NCBI GenBank assembly: GCA_947624375.1
Contig: CANQKD010000011.1
Coordinates: forward strand, 1 to 64,000
From: an uncultured Clostridia bacterium
Lineage (GTDB): Bacteria > Bacillota > Clostridia > Oscillospirales > Ruminococcaceae
DNA: 64,000 bases
Reading direction: 5' to 3'
The translations under genes and the position numbers were made by a program. Positions 24,886 through 32,862 of the stretch are shown here, piece by piece; position 1 is the first letter of the stretch; the number at the start of each line of letters is the position of its first letter. A model generated the notes under the pieces. The model was given only the letters and a program-made list of their open reading frames with translations, was not told where the DNA came from and made no database searches.

Positions 24886-25433
24886 GACCTGAAAGACATA
24901 TTTTTTGACAAAAAACGCCGCAGCAACACACAAAGGTTTTAAGTCTTGTCAAGAAAAGAAAAGTTTTCGGTTGACCCTTTTTCAAAAGGGTCATCATGGG
25001 TCATAGCGTATGCAAGCATACGCCGGGCGGAAAGCCCATTGTCGCCTGCGGTCGCTTGCGAACGCTACCGCAGCACGGCGAAAGCCCCTAACGGCAGGCG
25101 CGCCGCTATTAGAGGTAAGAAGTTAGATGTTAGAGGTTAGAAATGGTTTTGCAACTTTTGTGCAAAACCGTTCTTTCTGCGGTTCAGATAGAAGCAAGAG
25201 GCAAGATGTTTGGACTTATCTGTACTGCGGATATTCCGCAGTACGTTGTAAATCAATTTCCTGCACTACTGACCTCTTTTTCCTTGTAAACAAAACCTAT
25301 GCGTATTTCTCTCTTTAGCCTCCTCCACAAAGCTACGAAGTTCCGTGCGAAGAGGTCGCGACATTTCACCAAGGCGCAGCGCGTGGTCGTAGGTGTCGGG
25401 TACAGCGGTCGCAAGCGACCGCTTAAAGAGAGC

Positions 25434-25519
25434 GCGAGGGGAAAACCTTAGGGAAGGGAGTGGAGCGCGCGCCCTGCCTTGCAGATACACTCCCTATATC
25501 CCTATGGTTTTCCCCTCGC
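25434..25519. repeat. Long imperfect inverted repeat
   Basis: Arms 25434-25462 and 25488-25519 pair over about 27 bases: a perfect 14-bp outer stem (GCGAGGGGAAAACC with its complement), a near-perfect TTAGGGA segment and a perfect AGGGAGTG inner stem, around a 25-base loop. It could be a remnant of a small mobile element or a very strong RNA hairpin. Confidence 0.8.
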
Positions 25520-25591
25520 ATAAAATGTACAAAAGTGGCAGCCTGCTCAAAATGAGAAGATAGCCAAATTACGCCGGAGCGGTGAACTGCT

Positions 25592-25623
25592 CCGCAGGCT
25601 TGCGCGTAAGCGCGAATAAAATC
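25592..25623 (+). repeat. 32-bp direct repeat, copy 1 (palindromic core)
   Basis: Identical to 25659-25690. It contains GCTTGCGCGTAAGC, a near palindrome. Just upstream of copy 1 is a GGAGC/GCTCC hairpin with loop GGTGAACT. Confidence 0.85.
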
Positions 25624-25658
25624 TCGAAAATTGTCGAAAATTATGTGCTAAAGAAATA

Positions 25659-25690
25659 CCGCAGGCTTGCGCGTAAGCGCGAATAAAATC
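25659..25690 (+). repeat. 32-bp direct repeat, copy 2
   Basis: Exact partner of copy 1, 35 bp apart (67-bp period), immediately downstream of the ackA stop codon. Only two units are present, so this is not a CRISPR array. Confidence 0.85.
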
Positions 25691-25696
25691 AATATA

Positions 25697-26899
25697 TCAC
25701 TTACCCTCGTTAACGATAGCAAGCGTATCTCTTGCGATAAGAAGTTCTTCGTTGGTGGGCACTACCCAGACTTCTGTCTTTGAATCGGGTGTGGAGATCT
25801 TAACAAGCTTGCCCCTGGTGCTGCGGTTAAGTTCCTTGTCTATCTTGATGCCGAAATAGTCCATACCTGTGCAGACGCCCTCTCTTACTTCCCACGAGTT
25901 CTCGCCTATACCGCCTGTGAACAGCACTGCATCTAAACCATTCATTACCGCTGCATATGAGCCGATATACTTTTGTATCTCGTAATTGAGCATATCATCT
26001 GCGAGCAGGGCTTTTTCATCGCCCTCGTTGGCGGCAGACTGAACATCACGGTTATCGCTGCTGCCTGTAAGACCTAAAAAGCCCGACTTTTTATTGAGGT
26101 AATCGCTCATCTCGGACGGTGAAAGACCGAGCTTTTTAGCTACAAAGGTAACTGCCGAGGGGTCAACTGCGCCCGAACGGGTACCCATTATAACGCCGTC
26201 AAGCGGTGTAAAGCCCATAGATGTATCTACCGACTTGCCGCCGTCTATAGCGGTTATTGAAGAGCCGTTGCCGAGGTGGCAGGAAACTATCTTGAGATCC
26301 TTGACGTCCTTGCCCATGGCTCTTGCAAGCTCTGAAGCTACAAATCTGTGAGATGTGCCGTGGAAGCCGTATTTTCTTACATGGAACTTTTCATAACACT
26401 CATACGGCATACCGAACATAAACGCCTTGGGGGGCATGGTCTGGTGGAATGCGGTATCGAAAACAACTACCTGCGGTGTACCCTCGGGAATGACCTTTTT
26501 GCAGGCTCTTAAAGCGAGCGCGTGAGGGTGGTTATGCACGGGTGCAAGCTCTGCAAGGTCGTCTATCTGGTCGATTATTTCATCTGTAACAAGGCAGGAA
26601 TGATCGAAAATATCGGCGCCCTGTACTATTCTGTGACCTACCGCTGAGATCTCGGACATGGAGTCTATTACCTTGGTCTCGCCGCTTGTGAGCACCTCAA
26701 CGAGCTTTTCAAAAGCCTCGGTATGGGTGGGAAAATCACAGTCTGCCTCGAATTTTCTGCCGTCGCCCGTTTTAGCAACTATGTGACCGCCGATGCCTAT
26801 CCTGTCGCAGTTCCCTTTTGCTATAACTTCTTCGTTGGTCATATCAAGAAGCTGATATTTGAGTGATGAGCTGCCTGCGTTTACTACAAGTATTTTCAT
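25697..26899 (-). CDS. ackA: Acetate kinase
   Basis: 400 residues. The family signatures are clear: MKILVVNAGSSSLKYQL at the N-terminus and RKYGFHGTSHRFVA near residue 176, with the phosphate-binding CHLGNGSSI and MGFTPLDGVIMGTRSG segments. It converts acetyl phosphate and ADP to acetate and ATP, the main energy-yielding last step of acetate fermentation. No pta gene is adjacent. Expressed alone from a promoter that overlaps that of the divergent tmcAL gene. GGAGA lies before the ATG. Confidence 0.97.
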   Translation of the reverse strand: MKILVVNAGSSSLKYQLLDMTNEEVIAKGNCDRIGIGGHIVAKTGDGRKFEADCDFPTHTEAFEKLVEVLTSGETKVIDSMSEISAVGHRIVQGADIFDHSCLVTDEIIDQIDDLAELAPVHNHPHALALRACKKVIPEGTPQVVVFDTAFHQTMPPKAFMFGMPYECYEKFHVRKYGFHGTSHRFVASELARAMGKDVKDLKIVSCHLGNGSSITAIDGGKSVDTSMGFTPLDGVIMGTRSGAVDPSAVTFVAKKLGLSPSEMSDYLNKKSGFLGLTGSSDNRDVQSAANEGDEKALLADDMLNYEIQKYIGSYAAVMNGLDAVLFTGGIGENSWEVREGVCTGMDYFGIKIDKELNRSTRGKLVKISTPDSKTEVWVVPTNEELLIARDTLAIVNEGK

Positions 26900-26948
26900 T
26901 GTACTTCTCCTTACGTTTATTTGATTTTGTCCTTTGGCAAAGTTTTAC

Positions 26949-26977
26949 TTGACAATGCCCTATCTTTATTATATTAT
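26949..26977 (+). promoter_or_regulatory. Sigma-A promoter of tmcAL
   Basis: TTGACA (26949-26954), a 17-bp spacer and TATTAT (26972-26977). Its -10 coincides with the -10 of the opposing ackA promoter. Confidence 0.75.
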
Positions 26978-26999
26978 AACATTATGACGAAAATTTCAA
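26973..26999 (-). promoter_or_regulatory. Extended -10 promoter of ackA
   Basis: On the minus strand TATAAT (26973-26978) is preceded by TGT, giving TGnTATAAT. A TTGAAA lies 15 bp further upstream, a short spacing that an extended -10 can tolerate. Confidence 0.65.
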
Positions 27000-27050
27000 G
27001 TGTTTTGCGAGAATTTTCTTCAAATATTTTTTAAAAAGGCGGCAAAAGTA

Positions 27051-28229
27051 ATGGCAGTCGGCAGGAAAGTTGCGGCAATAATCGCAGAATATGACCCTTT
27101 TCACAACGGGCACAGATACCACATAGAAAAAACGCGCGAAAACGGTGCGACTCACATAATCGCGATAATGAGCGGAGCTTTCACGCAGCGCGGTGATGTT
27201 GCCCTGCACGACAAGCATTTCAGGGCGAGGCAGGCGGTGCTTGGCGGCGCTGATTTAGTGATAGAGCTGCCCTACCCTTTTTGCTGCTCGTGCGCAGAAG
27301 TTTTTGCAGGCAGCGCCATAAGCATTGCGGACAGGCTGGGCGTGGTGGATGAGTTGTCGTTCGGGTGCGAGTGCGGTGATGTGGATATTTTAAAAAAATG
27401 CGCTGATATATCGCGCTCTCTGGCAGATGACAAGGACGTTGCGGCACTTGTTTCTTCGGGGTACAGCTACCCTGCGGCGCTCTCGGAAACAGTTTTGCAA
27501 AAGCACGGGAAAGATGCGGCTGACATATTCGGGCAGCCGAACAATGTGCTTGCGATAGAATACATAAAGGCTCTGAAAAAGCGCGAAAGCAGTATTACGC
27601 CGCTTGCTGTGACACGCTTTGGCGCGCCGCATGGTGGGGAGACTTTCTGCGATGGGATAGCGAGCGGTACGCAGATACGCAAAATGGCGCGCGCGGGGCA
27701 GGACACAACGGGTCTTTTGCCTTACACGGGTGAAGAAAGCGCAGTGTGCGACATTGAAAGAATAGGCGGTGCGATAATTCTGCGGCTGTTGCAGACGGTA
27801 CAAAGCGGAGAGTACAAAAATGTACCCGATCTTGACTATGAGCTGGCACAGAGGGTCACAAAATTTGCGGCTGCATCTGCTACACAAGAATACACCACGT
27901 TTGACGGGTTTATAAAGGCTGTAAAGTGCAAAAGCTTTACATATGCAAAGGCGGCGCGGGCGTTTGTAAATGCGTATTTAGGTGTTACTTACGAAGATAT
28001 GAAGCGTGAACCTCAAGCGAGAGTGCTGGCATTCAACGAAAAGGGGCAAGGGCTTCTGAAAGAGATAAAAGAACGTTCGCGCGAGATAGAAGTGTACACT
28101 TCTCTTTCACAGCTTAGTGATAAAAGACTTGCATTTTTAGACGATATTTCGTGCCGTGCGCTGGCGATGTGCGCAGGAAAAGAATACAAAAGCGAATTTT
28201 GCAGAAAGTTTAAGGGAGCTGTTCTGTAG
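27051..28229 (+). CDS. tmcAL: tRNA(Met) cytidine acetate ligase family protein
   Basis: About 392 residues of the TmcAL (formerly DUF795/YlbM) family. The nucleotidyltransferase core begins AAIIAEYDPFHNGHRYHI with the HxGH motif, followed by IAIMSGAFTQRGDVAL and VIELPYPFCCSCAEVFA. In Bacillus the enzyme uses acetate and ATP to make N4-acetylcytidine at the wobble position of elongator tRNA-Met. Its divergent pairing with acetate kinase is notable because acetate is its substrate. The ATG at 27051 starts the conserved domain; further upstream codons lack a ribosome site. Its 3' end overlaps the convergent deacetylase gene by 20 bases. Confidence 0.9.
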   Translation: MAVGRKVAAIIAEYDPFHNGHRYHIEKTRENGATHIIAIMSGAFTQRGDVALHDKHFRARQAVLGGADLVIELPYPFCCSCAEVFAGSAISIADRLGVVDELSFGCECGDVDILKKCADISRSLADDKDVAALVSSGYSYPAALSETVLQKHGKDAADIFGQPNNVLAIEYIKALKKRESSITPLAVTRFGAPHGGETFCDGIASGTQIRKMARAGQDTTGLLPYTGEESAVCDIERIGGAIILRLLQTVQSGEYKNVPDLDYELAQRVTKFAAASATQEYTTFDGFIKAVKCKSFTYAKAARAFVNAYLGVTYEDMKREPQARVLAFNEKGQGLLKEIKERSREIEVYTSLSQLSDKRLAFLDDISCRALAMCAGKEYKSEFCRKFKGAVL

Positions 28230-29124
28230 AGAGCGCGCGTTTCATGAAATCTTCGGTAGAGATGCCGCTGGGGCGGTTGTATCTGTTCATGCAATAGAGA
28301 CATTCGGAGTTGCGCGTGATGAAGTTTGGCTTTTCTTCAACGCCGTAGCTGGCTGTAAAGTGGCAAGCCTTTACATACTCTTTACTTTCCTCGCTGACAA
28401 GACCGTATGGATATGTATAGACCTGCGGAGTAATGCCGCAGTTTTGCTCCAAGCCGTCAATGCTGAGCAGCAGGTCGGAAATGAAAGCGCTGCGGTAGTC
28501 TTCGTCGCTTTCGCCTTCTTTTTTCAGAGCGCCGCGGCGCAGACCGAGTTTATGCATATCATAGCTGTGGCTGGCAATTTCGACATAGCCGCACTTTGAA
28601 AGCAGGCGTATCTGCTCGTAATTTAAGTAAGAATAGCTTGAATACTGCTGCTTGCCGTTTTCATTTTCTGCAAAGCTGCCAACGACCGACAACACTGCTT
28701 TTGCGCCGGAGTCGCGAAGGATAGGCTCTACATAGGAAAGAAAGTTATAGCAGCCGTCATCAAAGGTAAGAATAACGGGCTTTTTCGGCAGGGGTTTGCC
28801 GCTGTGAACATAATCTATAAGATCGGCTGTGAGGATAAATTCATAGCCGTTTTCTTTAAGATAGCGGATATCTTCGGCGAGGACCTCGGGAGAGAGGACA
28901 TAATCGCCCCACTGACTTTCGTCACGCAGTATACTGTGGTACATAATGACGGGGACGAATACCTGTTCTACCTTGACTTCGGTGGGAAGTTCAGCTTCTC
29001 TGCCTCTGCCAAAATGAGAAGCTAAAGGTATCGAAAGCAGCACAAGGGCTGTGAGAAGCGAGATGACAATGCATATTTTACTTACATTACTTACTTTTGA
29101 TGTTGAAAAACTATGTTTTAACAC
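28210..29124 (-). CDS. Membrane-anchored polysaccharide deacetylase (NodB fold)
   Basis: About 304 residues with one N-terminal membrane helix (SKICIVISLLTALVLLSIPLA). The catalytic domain shows FVPVIMYHSI, the metal motif VILTFDDGCYNF and the second motif ASHSYDMH. Such enzymes remove acetyl groups from peptidoglycan or exopolysaccharide outside the cell. A GTG start at 29124 is preferred because AGGCGG precedes it; an upstream start at 29199 gives 25 more residues without a good ribosome site. Convergent and slightly overlapping with tmcAL. Confidence 0.85.
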   Translation of the reverse strand: MLKHSFSTSKVSNVSKICIVISLLTALVLLSIPLASHFGRGREAELPTEVKVEQVFVPVIMYHSILRDESQWGDYVLSPEVLAEDIRYLKENGYEFILTADLIDYVHSGKPLPKKPVILTFDDGCYNFLSYVEPILRDSGAKAVLSVVGSFAENENGKQQYSSYSYLNYEQIRLLSKCGYVEIASHSYDMHKLGLRRGALKKEGESDEDYRSAFISDLLLSIDGLEQNCGITPQVYTYPYGLVSEESKEYVKACHFTASYGVEEKPNFITRNSECLYCMNRYNRPSGISTEDFMKRALSTEQLP

Positions 29125-29208
29125 ATTAAAGCACCGCCTGTTTTTGTTGATATATAACAATATATTGCTCTCGTTTTGTAAAAATACTTCAAAAATCAAA
29201 AAACACTA

Positions 29209-29237
29209 TTGAAAAAGTTGTGCAAATATGATAGAAT
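29209..29237 (+). promoter_or_regulatory. Sigma-A promoter of the chemoreceptor gene
   Basis: TTGAAA (29209-29214), a 17-bp spacer and TAGAAT (29232-29237). It is not of the sigma-D (flagellar) type usually seen with chemoreceptors. Confidence 0.75.
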
Positions 29238-29300
29238 ATAAGTGTATGAAATTTATAAAAAACTTCCGAACGATTTCGGGGATTAGGAACGGTGAGATAA

Positions 29301-31094
29301 ATGAAAACTATTCGTGCAAAGATCATGACCTCGATGCTGTGCGTGGCGTTTGTTATCATTATTACAGTGTCAATTATCTTCCTCAGCGCGATAAACAGCT
29401 CTACAAAGGCGGTGCTGCAAAACAGCCTTCTGCCGCTGGCTACACAGACCGCTGACAAGATAACCATGATAAAAGACGACAACAGAAACACCGACGTTGA
29501 CAACATTCTTAACGGTATTGATGTGAGCGACGGCAACTTAGCTTTTGTTATAAACAACGACGGCACTTTCGCTTACAAGGGCAAGAACACCGCCGACTTT
29601 TTCAACGAGGAGAACATAGTATCTGCCAACAAAAAAGAGAATGAGTCAATAGCGGAATTTGCTGCAAAGGCTGCCAAGAACCCAAGCGGCTACGGCGTTT
29701 TTGAATACGGAAAAGAAGAATATGTGGCAGGCTTTGCGGAGCTCAACGGCAGAGAACAGACGATAATAATCGCGGTTCCTACCGATGATTTTTCAAGATA
29801 CACGGCGGATTCGATGAACACTGTGATAATCGCCTGCGCTATTTTAGTAGTTGCTGTTATAGTTTTCACTATTCTGTTTGCGAAGACGTTCACAAAGCCT
29901 ATAACCAGCACTACGAACCGTCTGAGGGCTCTGGCGCAGGGAAACCTTACCGACCCTGTTGATGTTCACTACTCACGCGATGAGCTGGGTGTACTTTCTA
30001 AATCTCTGGAAGAGACGATAGTTTCACTGAGGCAGTATATAAACCTGATAACCGTTGCGCTGACCAACATTTCCGAGGGCAACCTGTGCCACAGAATGGA
30101 AGGCACTTTCAAGGGTGATTTCAGCAAAATAAAGAGCACGTTCAACACTATTTTAGAGTCGCTGTCGGACACGTTTGCTTCGATAAATACGGCTGCGGAA
30201 CAGGTAAACAGCGGCGCTATGCAGGTATCTAACGCGGCACAGGCGCTTTCACAGGGCTCTACCGAGCAGGCAAGCTCTATAGAGCAGCTTTCTGCGACAC
30301 TTTCAGATGTTGCGGCGCAGATAACCTACAACGCGAATGCTGCGAAAGATGCTTACACAATAGTACACGACAACACCAAGTCTATAAACGACTGCAACAA
30401 CGAGATGACGAATATGCTGGCGGCTATGAACGAGATAAGCGAGTCGTCGGATCAGATCTCGAAGATAATCAAGGTCATAGATGAGATAGCGTTCCAGACG
30501 AACATTCTGGCTCTTAACGCGGCTGTTGAGGCGGCAAGAGAGGGCTCTAAGGGATTCAGCGTTGTTGCGGACGAGGTAAGACGTCTGGCGGCTAAGAGCG
30601 CGGAGGCTGCAAAACAGACTGCATCGCTTATTGAAGAATCCACGGCGGCGGTAAAGCGCGGTTCGGGAATTGCCACGGAAACGGCTGATTCGCTGCACAC
30701 TATAGTTGAAAATTCCGCGCAGATAAAGAAGCTTGTAAAGGATATTTCGGAGGCTTCGGAGCATCAGTCGGAAGCGGTTGTACAGATAAACGCGGGGGTA
30801 GATCAGATATCTGCTGTAGTAGCGGCAAACACTTCTTCCGCGGTAGGCTCGGCATCTGCAAGCGAGGAGCTTTCGAGCCAGTCGCTTATACTGAAGAACA
30901 TGATAGCGCGCTTCAAGCTTTCGGACAAACGTTCTTCGGGTTCGCAGTATGATTATTACGATAATGATGCAGCGGCGGCTGAGTCGGATACCGAAACACC
31001 TGCTACGTTTATGTCTAAATACGCATATCCGAGCGATGACCCCGAGGACGGCGCGATAAAGATAGTTCTTGACGACGAGGACGACAAATACTGA
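29301..31094 (+). CDS. Methyl-accepting chemotaxis protein
   Basis: 597 residues. Helix 1 (about 9-31), an outside sensor of about 145 residues with a short Cache-like pattern (LAFVINNDGTFAYKG, GYGVFEYGKEEYVAGFAEL), helix 2 (about 173-196), HAMP, then a long signalling domain. The highly conserved hairpin tip is EIAFQTNILALNAAVEAAREG near 395-415. The C-terminus is acidic (LDDEDDKY) without a CheR-docking pentapeptide. No che or flagellar genes are in the window, so it may serve type IV pilus or non-motility signalling. The ligand is unknown. Confidence 0.93.
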   Translation: MKTIRAKIMTSMLCVAFVIIITVSIIFLSAINSSTKAVLQNSLLPLATQTADKITMIKDDNRNTDVDNILNGIDVSDGNLAFVINNDGTFAYKGKNTADFFNEENIVSANKKENESIAEFAAKAAKNPSGYGVFEYGKEEYVAGFAELNGREQTIIIAVPTDDFSRYTADSMNTVIIACAILVVAVIVFTILFAKTFTKPITSTTNRLRALAQGNLTDPVDVHYSRDELGVLSKSLEETIVSLRQYINLITVALTNISEGNLCHRMEGTFKGDFSKIKSTFNTILESLSDTFASINTAAEQVNSGAMQVSNAAQALSQGSTEQASSIEQLSATLSDVAAQITYNANAAKDAYTIVHDNTKSINDCNNEMTNMLAAMNEISESSDQISKIIKVIDEIAFQTNILALNAAVEAAREGSKGFSVVADEVRRLAAKSAEAAKQTASLIEESTAAVKRGSGIATETADSLHTIVENSAQIKKLVKDISEASEHQSEAVVQINAGVDQISAVVAANTSSAVGSASASEELSSQSLILKNMIARFKLSDKRSSGSQYDYYDNDAAAAESDTETPATFMSKYAYPSDDPEDGAIKIVLDDEDDKY

Positions 31095-31148
31095 TAAACT
31101 TTACACATACTAACATACTAAAATACACACAAAGGAGTTGTAACAACT

Positions 31149-32231
31149 ATGAAAAGAAGAATAGGCATACTCACCAGCGGAGGCGACTGCCCGGGGCTGA
31201 ACGCTACCATTCGCGGCGTTGCAAAGGCGTGCTATGAAAAATTCGGCAGTGACGGCATTGAGATCGTTGGTATAAACGACGGTTATTCGGGACTTATCAA
31301 CAACGAGTGCAAGGAAATGGAGCCGTCGGATTTTTCTGGGATACTGACTATGGGAGGAACTATCTTCGGCACTAAGAGGACTCCTTTCAAGATGATGAAG
31401 GTCGTTGAAGAGGACAACGTTGACAAGGTAAAGGCGATGAAAGACACCTACAAAAAGCAGAAGCTGGATTGTCTTTTCACGCTGGGCGGCAACGGAACGC
31501 ACAAGACCTCGAACCTGCTGGCAAGCGAGGGGCTGAATGTTATCGGGCTGCCCAAGACTATCGACAACGATATTTTCGGAACGAGCGTTACGTTTGGTTT
31601 TCACACGGCGGTAGACATTGCTACCGATGTTATTGACAGGCTGCACACGACGGCGAACTCTCACGGCAGGATAATGGTCGTTGAGATAATGGGCAACAAG
31701 GCAGGCTGGCTGACGCTGTATGCAGGTGTTGCTGGCGGCGCTGACATGATAGTTATACCCGAGATACCGTTTGACATTGACAAGCTGTGCGAGGCGTGCG
31801 AAAAGCGCGAAAAGGCAGGCAAGGCGTTTTCGATAATGGCGGTAGCTGAGGGTGCGTTTGATACAGAAGAAGCGAAGATGAAGAAGAAAGAAAGAGCCAA
31901 AAAGCGCATTGAGGCAGGAGAAAAGACAGCTTCGGCGAGGATTGCGGCTACGATAGAGGCAAACACGGGAATTGAGACGAGAGTTTGCGTACCGGGACAT
32001 ATGCTCAGGGGCGGAAGTCCATCGGCTTATGACAGGGTACTGGCGACACAGTTCGGCACACGCGCGGCTGAGCTTTTGTTCAAAGAGAAGTTTGGCTACA
32101 CGGTGGCTATGGTTGACGGAGAGATAACCGAAAACAAGCTGGAAGACATTGCAGGCAAGACAAAGTTTGTTGACAAAGACGATCAGATGGTGCTTGCGGC
32201 GCGGCGCATAGGCATTTCGTTTGGTGATTGA
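31149..32231 (+). CDS. pfkA: 6-phosphofructokinase
   Basis: 360 residues. ILTSGGDCPGLNATIRG is the N-terminal substrate loop. The phosphoryl-donor site reads GGNGT (113-117) and the catalytic loop PKTIDNDIFGTS (135-146, catalytic Asp139). Gly116 is the residue linked to ATP use (PPi enzymes have Asp), whereas Lys136 in PKTIDND is typical of group III and PPi-type enzymes. ATP is the likelier donor but this is not settled by sequence alone. AAAGGAG precedes the ATG. The next gene begins 2 bases after its stop. Confidence 0.9.
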   Translation: MKRRIGILTSGGDCPGLNATIRGVAKACYEKFGSDGIEIVGINDGYSGLINNECKEMEPSDFSGILTMGGTIFGTKRTPFKMMKVVEEDNVDKVKAMKDTYKKQKLDCLFTLGGNGTHKTSNLLASEGLNVIGLPKTIDNDIFGTSVTFGFHTAVDIATDVIDRLHTTANSHGRIMVVEIMGNKAGWLTLYAGVAGGADMIVIPEIPFDIDKLCEACEKREKAGKAFSIMAVAEGAFDTEEAKMKKKERAKKRIEAGEKTASARIAATIEANTGIETRVCVPGHMLRGGSPSAYDRVLATQFGTRAAELLFKEKFGYTVAMVDGEITENKLEDIAGKTKFVDKDDQMVLAARRIGISFGD

Positions 32232-32232
32232 T

Positions 32233-32763
32233 ATGCAGTTTGATGAGCTTTTGAAAAAACGCAGGTGCATACGCTCTTATACGGGTGAGGGCGTTACGAA
32301 AGAGCAGGCAATGGAGATCCTCGATGCAGGGATAAGGGCGCCGAACTCATGCAATTATCAGGCGTGGAGGTTTTACGCAACACTTGACAGGAAGCTTATT
32401 GCTGACGTACACCAGAAAGCGGCAAACATACCTTGGGCTGGTGACATACCATTTCTTGTGGTGATATGCCTTGACAATGAGGTAGTTGAAAAACTACAGA
32501 AGCAGTTTGGCGAGGAGCGAGGAAAGCTGTTTGCGTATCAGGACGCTGCGGGGGCTGCGAACCATATGCTGCTCAAAGCTGCTGACATGGGTCTTGGCGG
32601 CTGCTGGATAGGACCTATTGACGTTGACAAGTGCAGGGAGCATTTTTCCATACCGATGCATCACACGCCTGCGGCAATAATCACGATAGGCGTACCCAAA
32701 TACGACAAGGGTGCGAGAGAGCGCAGACCGCTTGATGAAGTGGTCACGTTTGTAGGCGAATGA
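32233..32763 (+). CDS. Nitroreductase-family flavoprotein
   Basis: About 176 residues of the small (single-domain) nitroreductase family. The FMN-binding N-terminus is LKKRRCIRSYTGEGV, then DAGIRAPNSCNYQAWRFY, and the second half has AAGAANHMLLKAADMGLGGCWIG. Members reduce nitro groups, quinones or flavins; the substrate here is unknown. It is translationally linked to pfkA and followed by a terminator. Confidence 0.88.
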   Translation: MQFDELLKKRRCIRSYTGEGVTKEQAMEILDAGIRAPNSCNYQAWRFYATLDRKLIADVHQKAANIPWAGDIPFLVVICLDNEVVEKLQKQFGEERGKLFAYQDAAGAANHMLLKAADMGLGGCWIGPIDVDKCREHFSIPMHHTPAAIITIGVPKYDKGARERRPLDEVVTFVGE

Positions 32764-32772
32764 TATAAAGAT

Positions 32773-32812
32773 AAGGCTGCAAAGACCTGTGTGGGTCATG
32801 CAGCCTTTTTAT
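32773..32812 (+). terminator. Terminator of pfkA-nitroreductase
   Basis: Stem AAGGCTGCA/TGCAGCCTT followed by TTTTATTTT. Confidence 0.88.
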
Positions 32813-32815
32813 TTT

Positions 32816-32857
32816 AATAAAAAACAGGGGCATTGCAAACATATGGCAATACCCCTG
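32816..32857 (-). terminator. Terminator of the Wadjet operon
   Basis: On the minus strand the stem CAGGGGTATTGC/GCAATGCCCCTG (one U-G pair) is followed by TTTTTTATT, six bases after the jetC stop. Confidence 0.88.
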
Positions 32858-32862
32858 AATAT

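Larger units (their letters stand above)
24886..25696. other. Gene-free island rich in palindromes
   Basis: No convincing gene lies in this stretch. It holds hairpins at 24973-24992 (GACCCTTT/AAAAGGGTC), 25006-25023 (GCGTATGC/GCATACGC), 25145-25169 (GGTTTTGCA/TGCAAAACC), 25222-25244 (GTACTGCGGA/TCCGCAGTAC) and 25404-25423 (AGCGGTCGC/GCGACCGCT), a degenerate GTTAGA tandem (25109-25141), a long inverted repeat (25434-25519) and two copies of a 32-bp direct repeat. Short open frames exist (for example minus 25266-25490) but lack ribosome sites and overlap the palindromes. Confidence 0.75.

Noticed and set aside
25266..25490. Minus-strand 74-codon open frame in the gene-free island
   Set aside because: No ribosome site, overlaps strong palindromes and the long inverted repeat, and the protein is Arg/Leu-rich low-complexity in character. 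Treated as non-coding.
25592..25690. Possible CRISPR array
   Set aside because: Only two 32-bp units with one 35-bp spacer, no cas genes in the window, and a related copy lies as a single unit 16 kb away.
31110..32270. Minus-strand frame of 386 codons opposite pfkA
   Set aside because: A shadow of the phosphofructokinase gene; Arg/Cys/His-rich without motifs.
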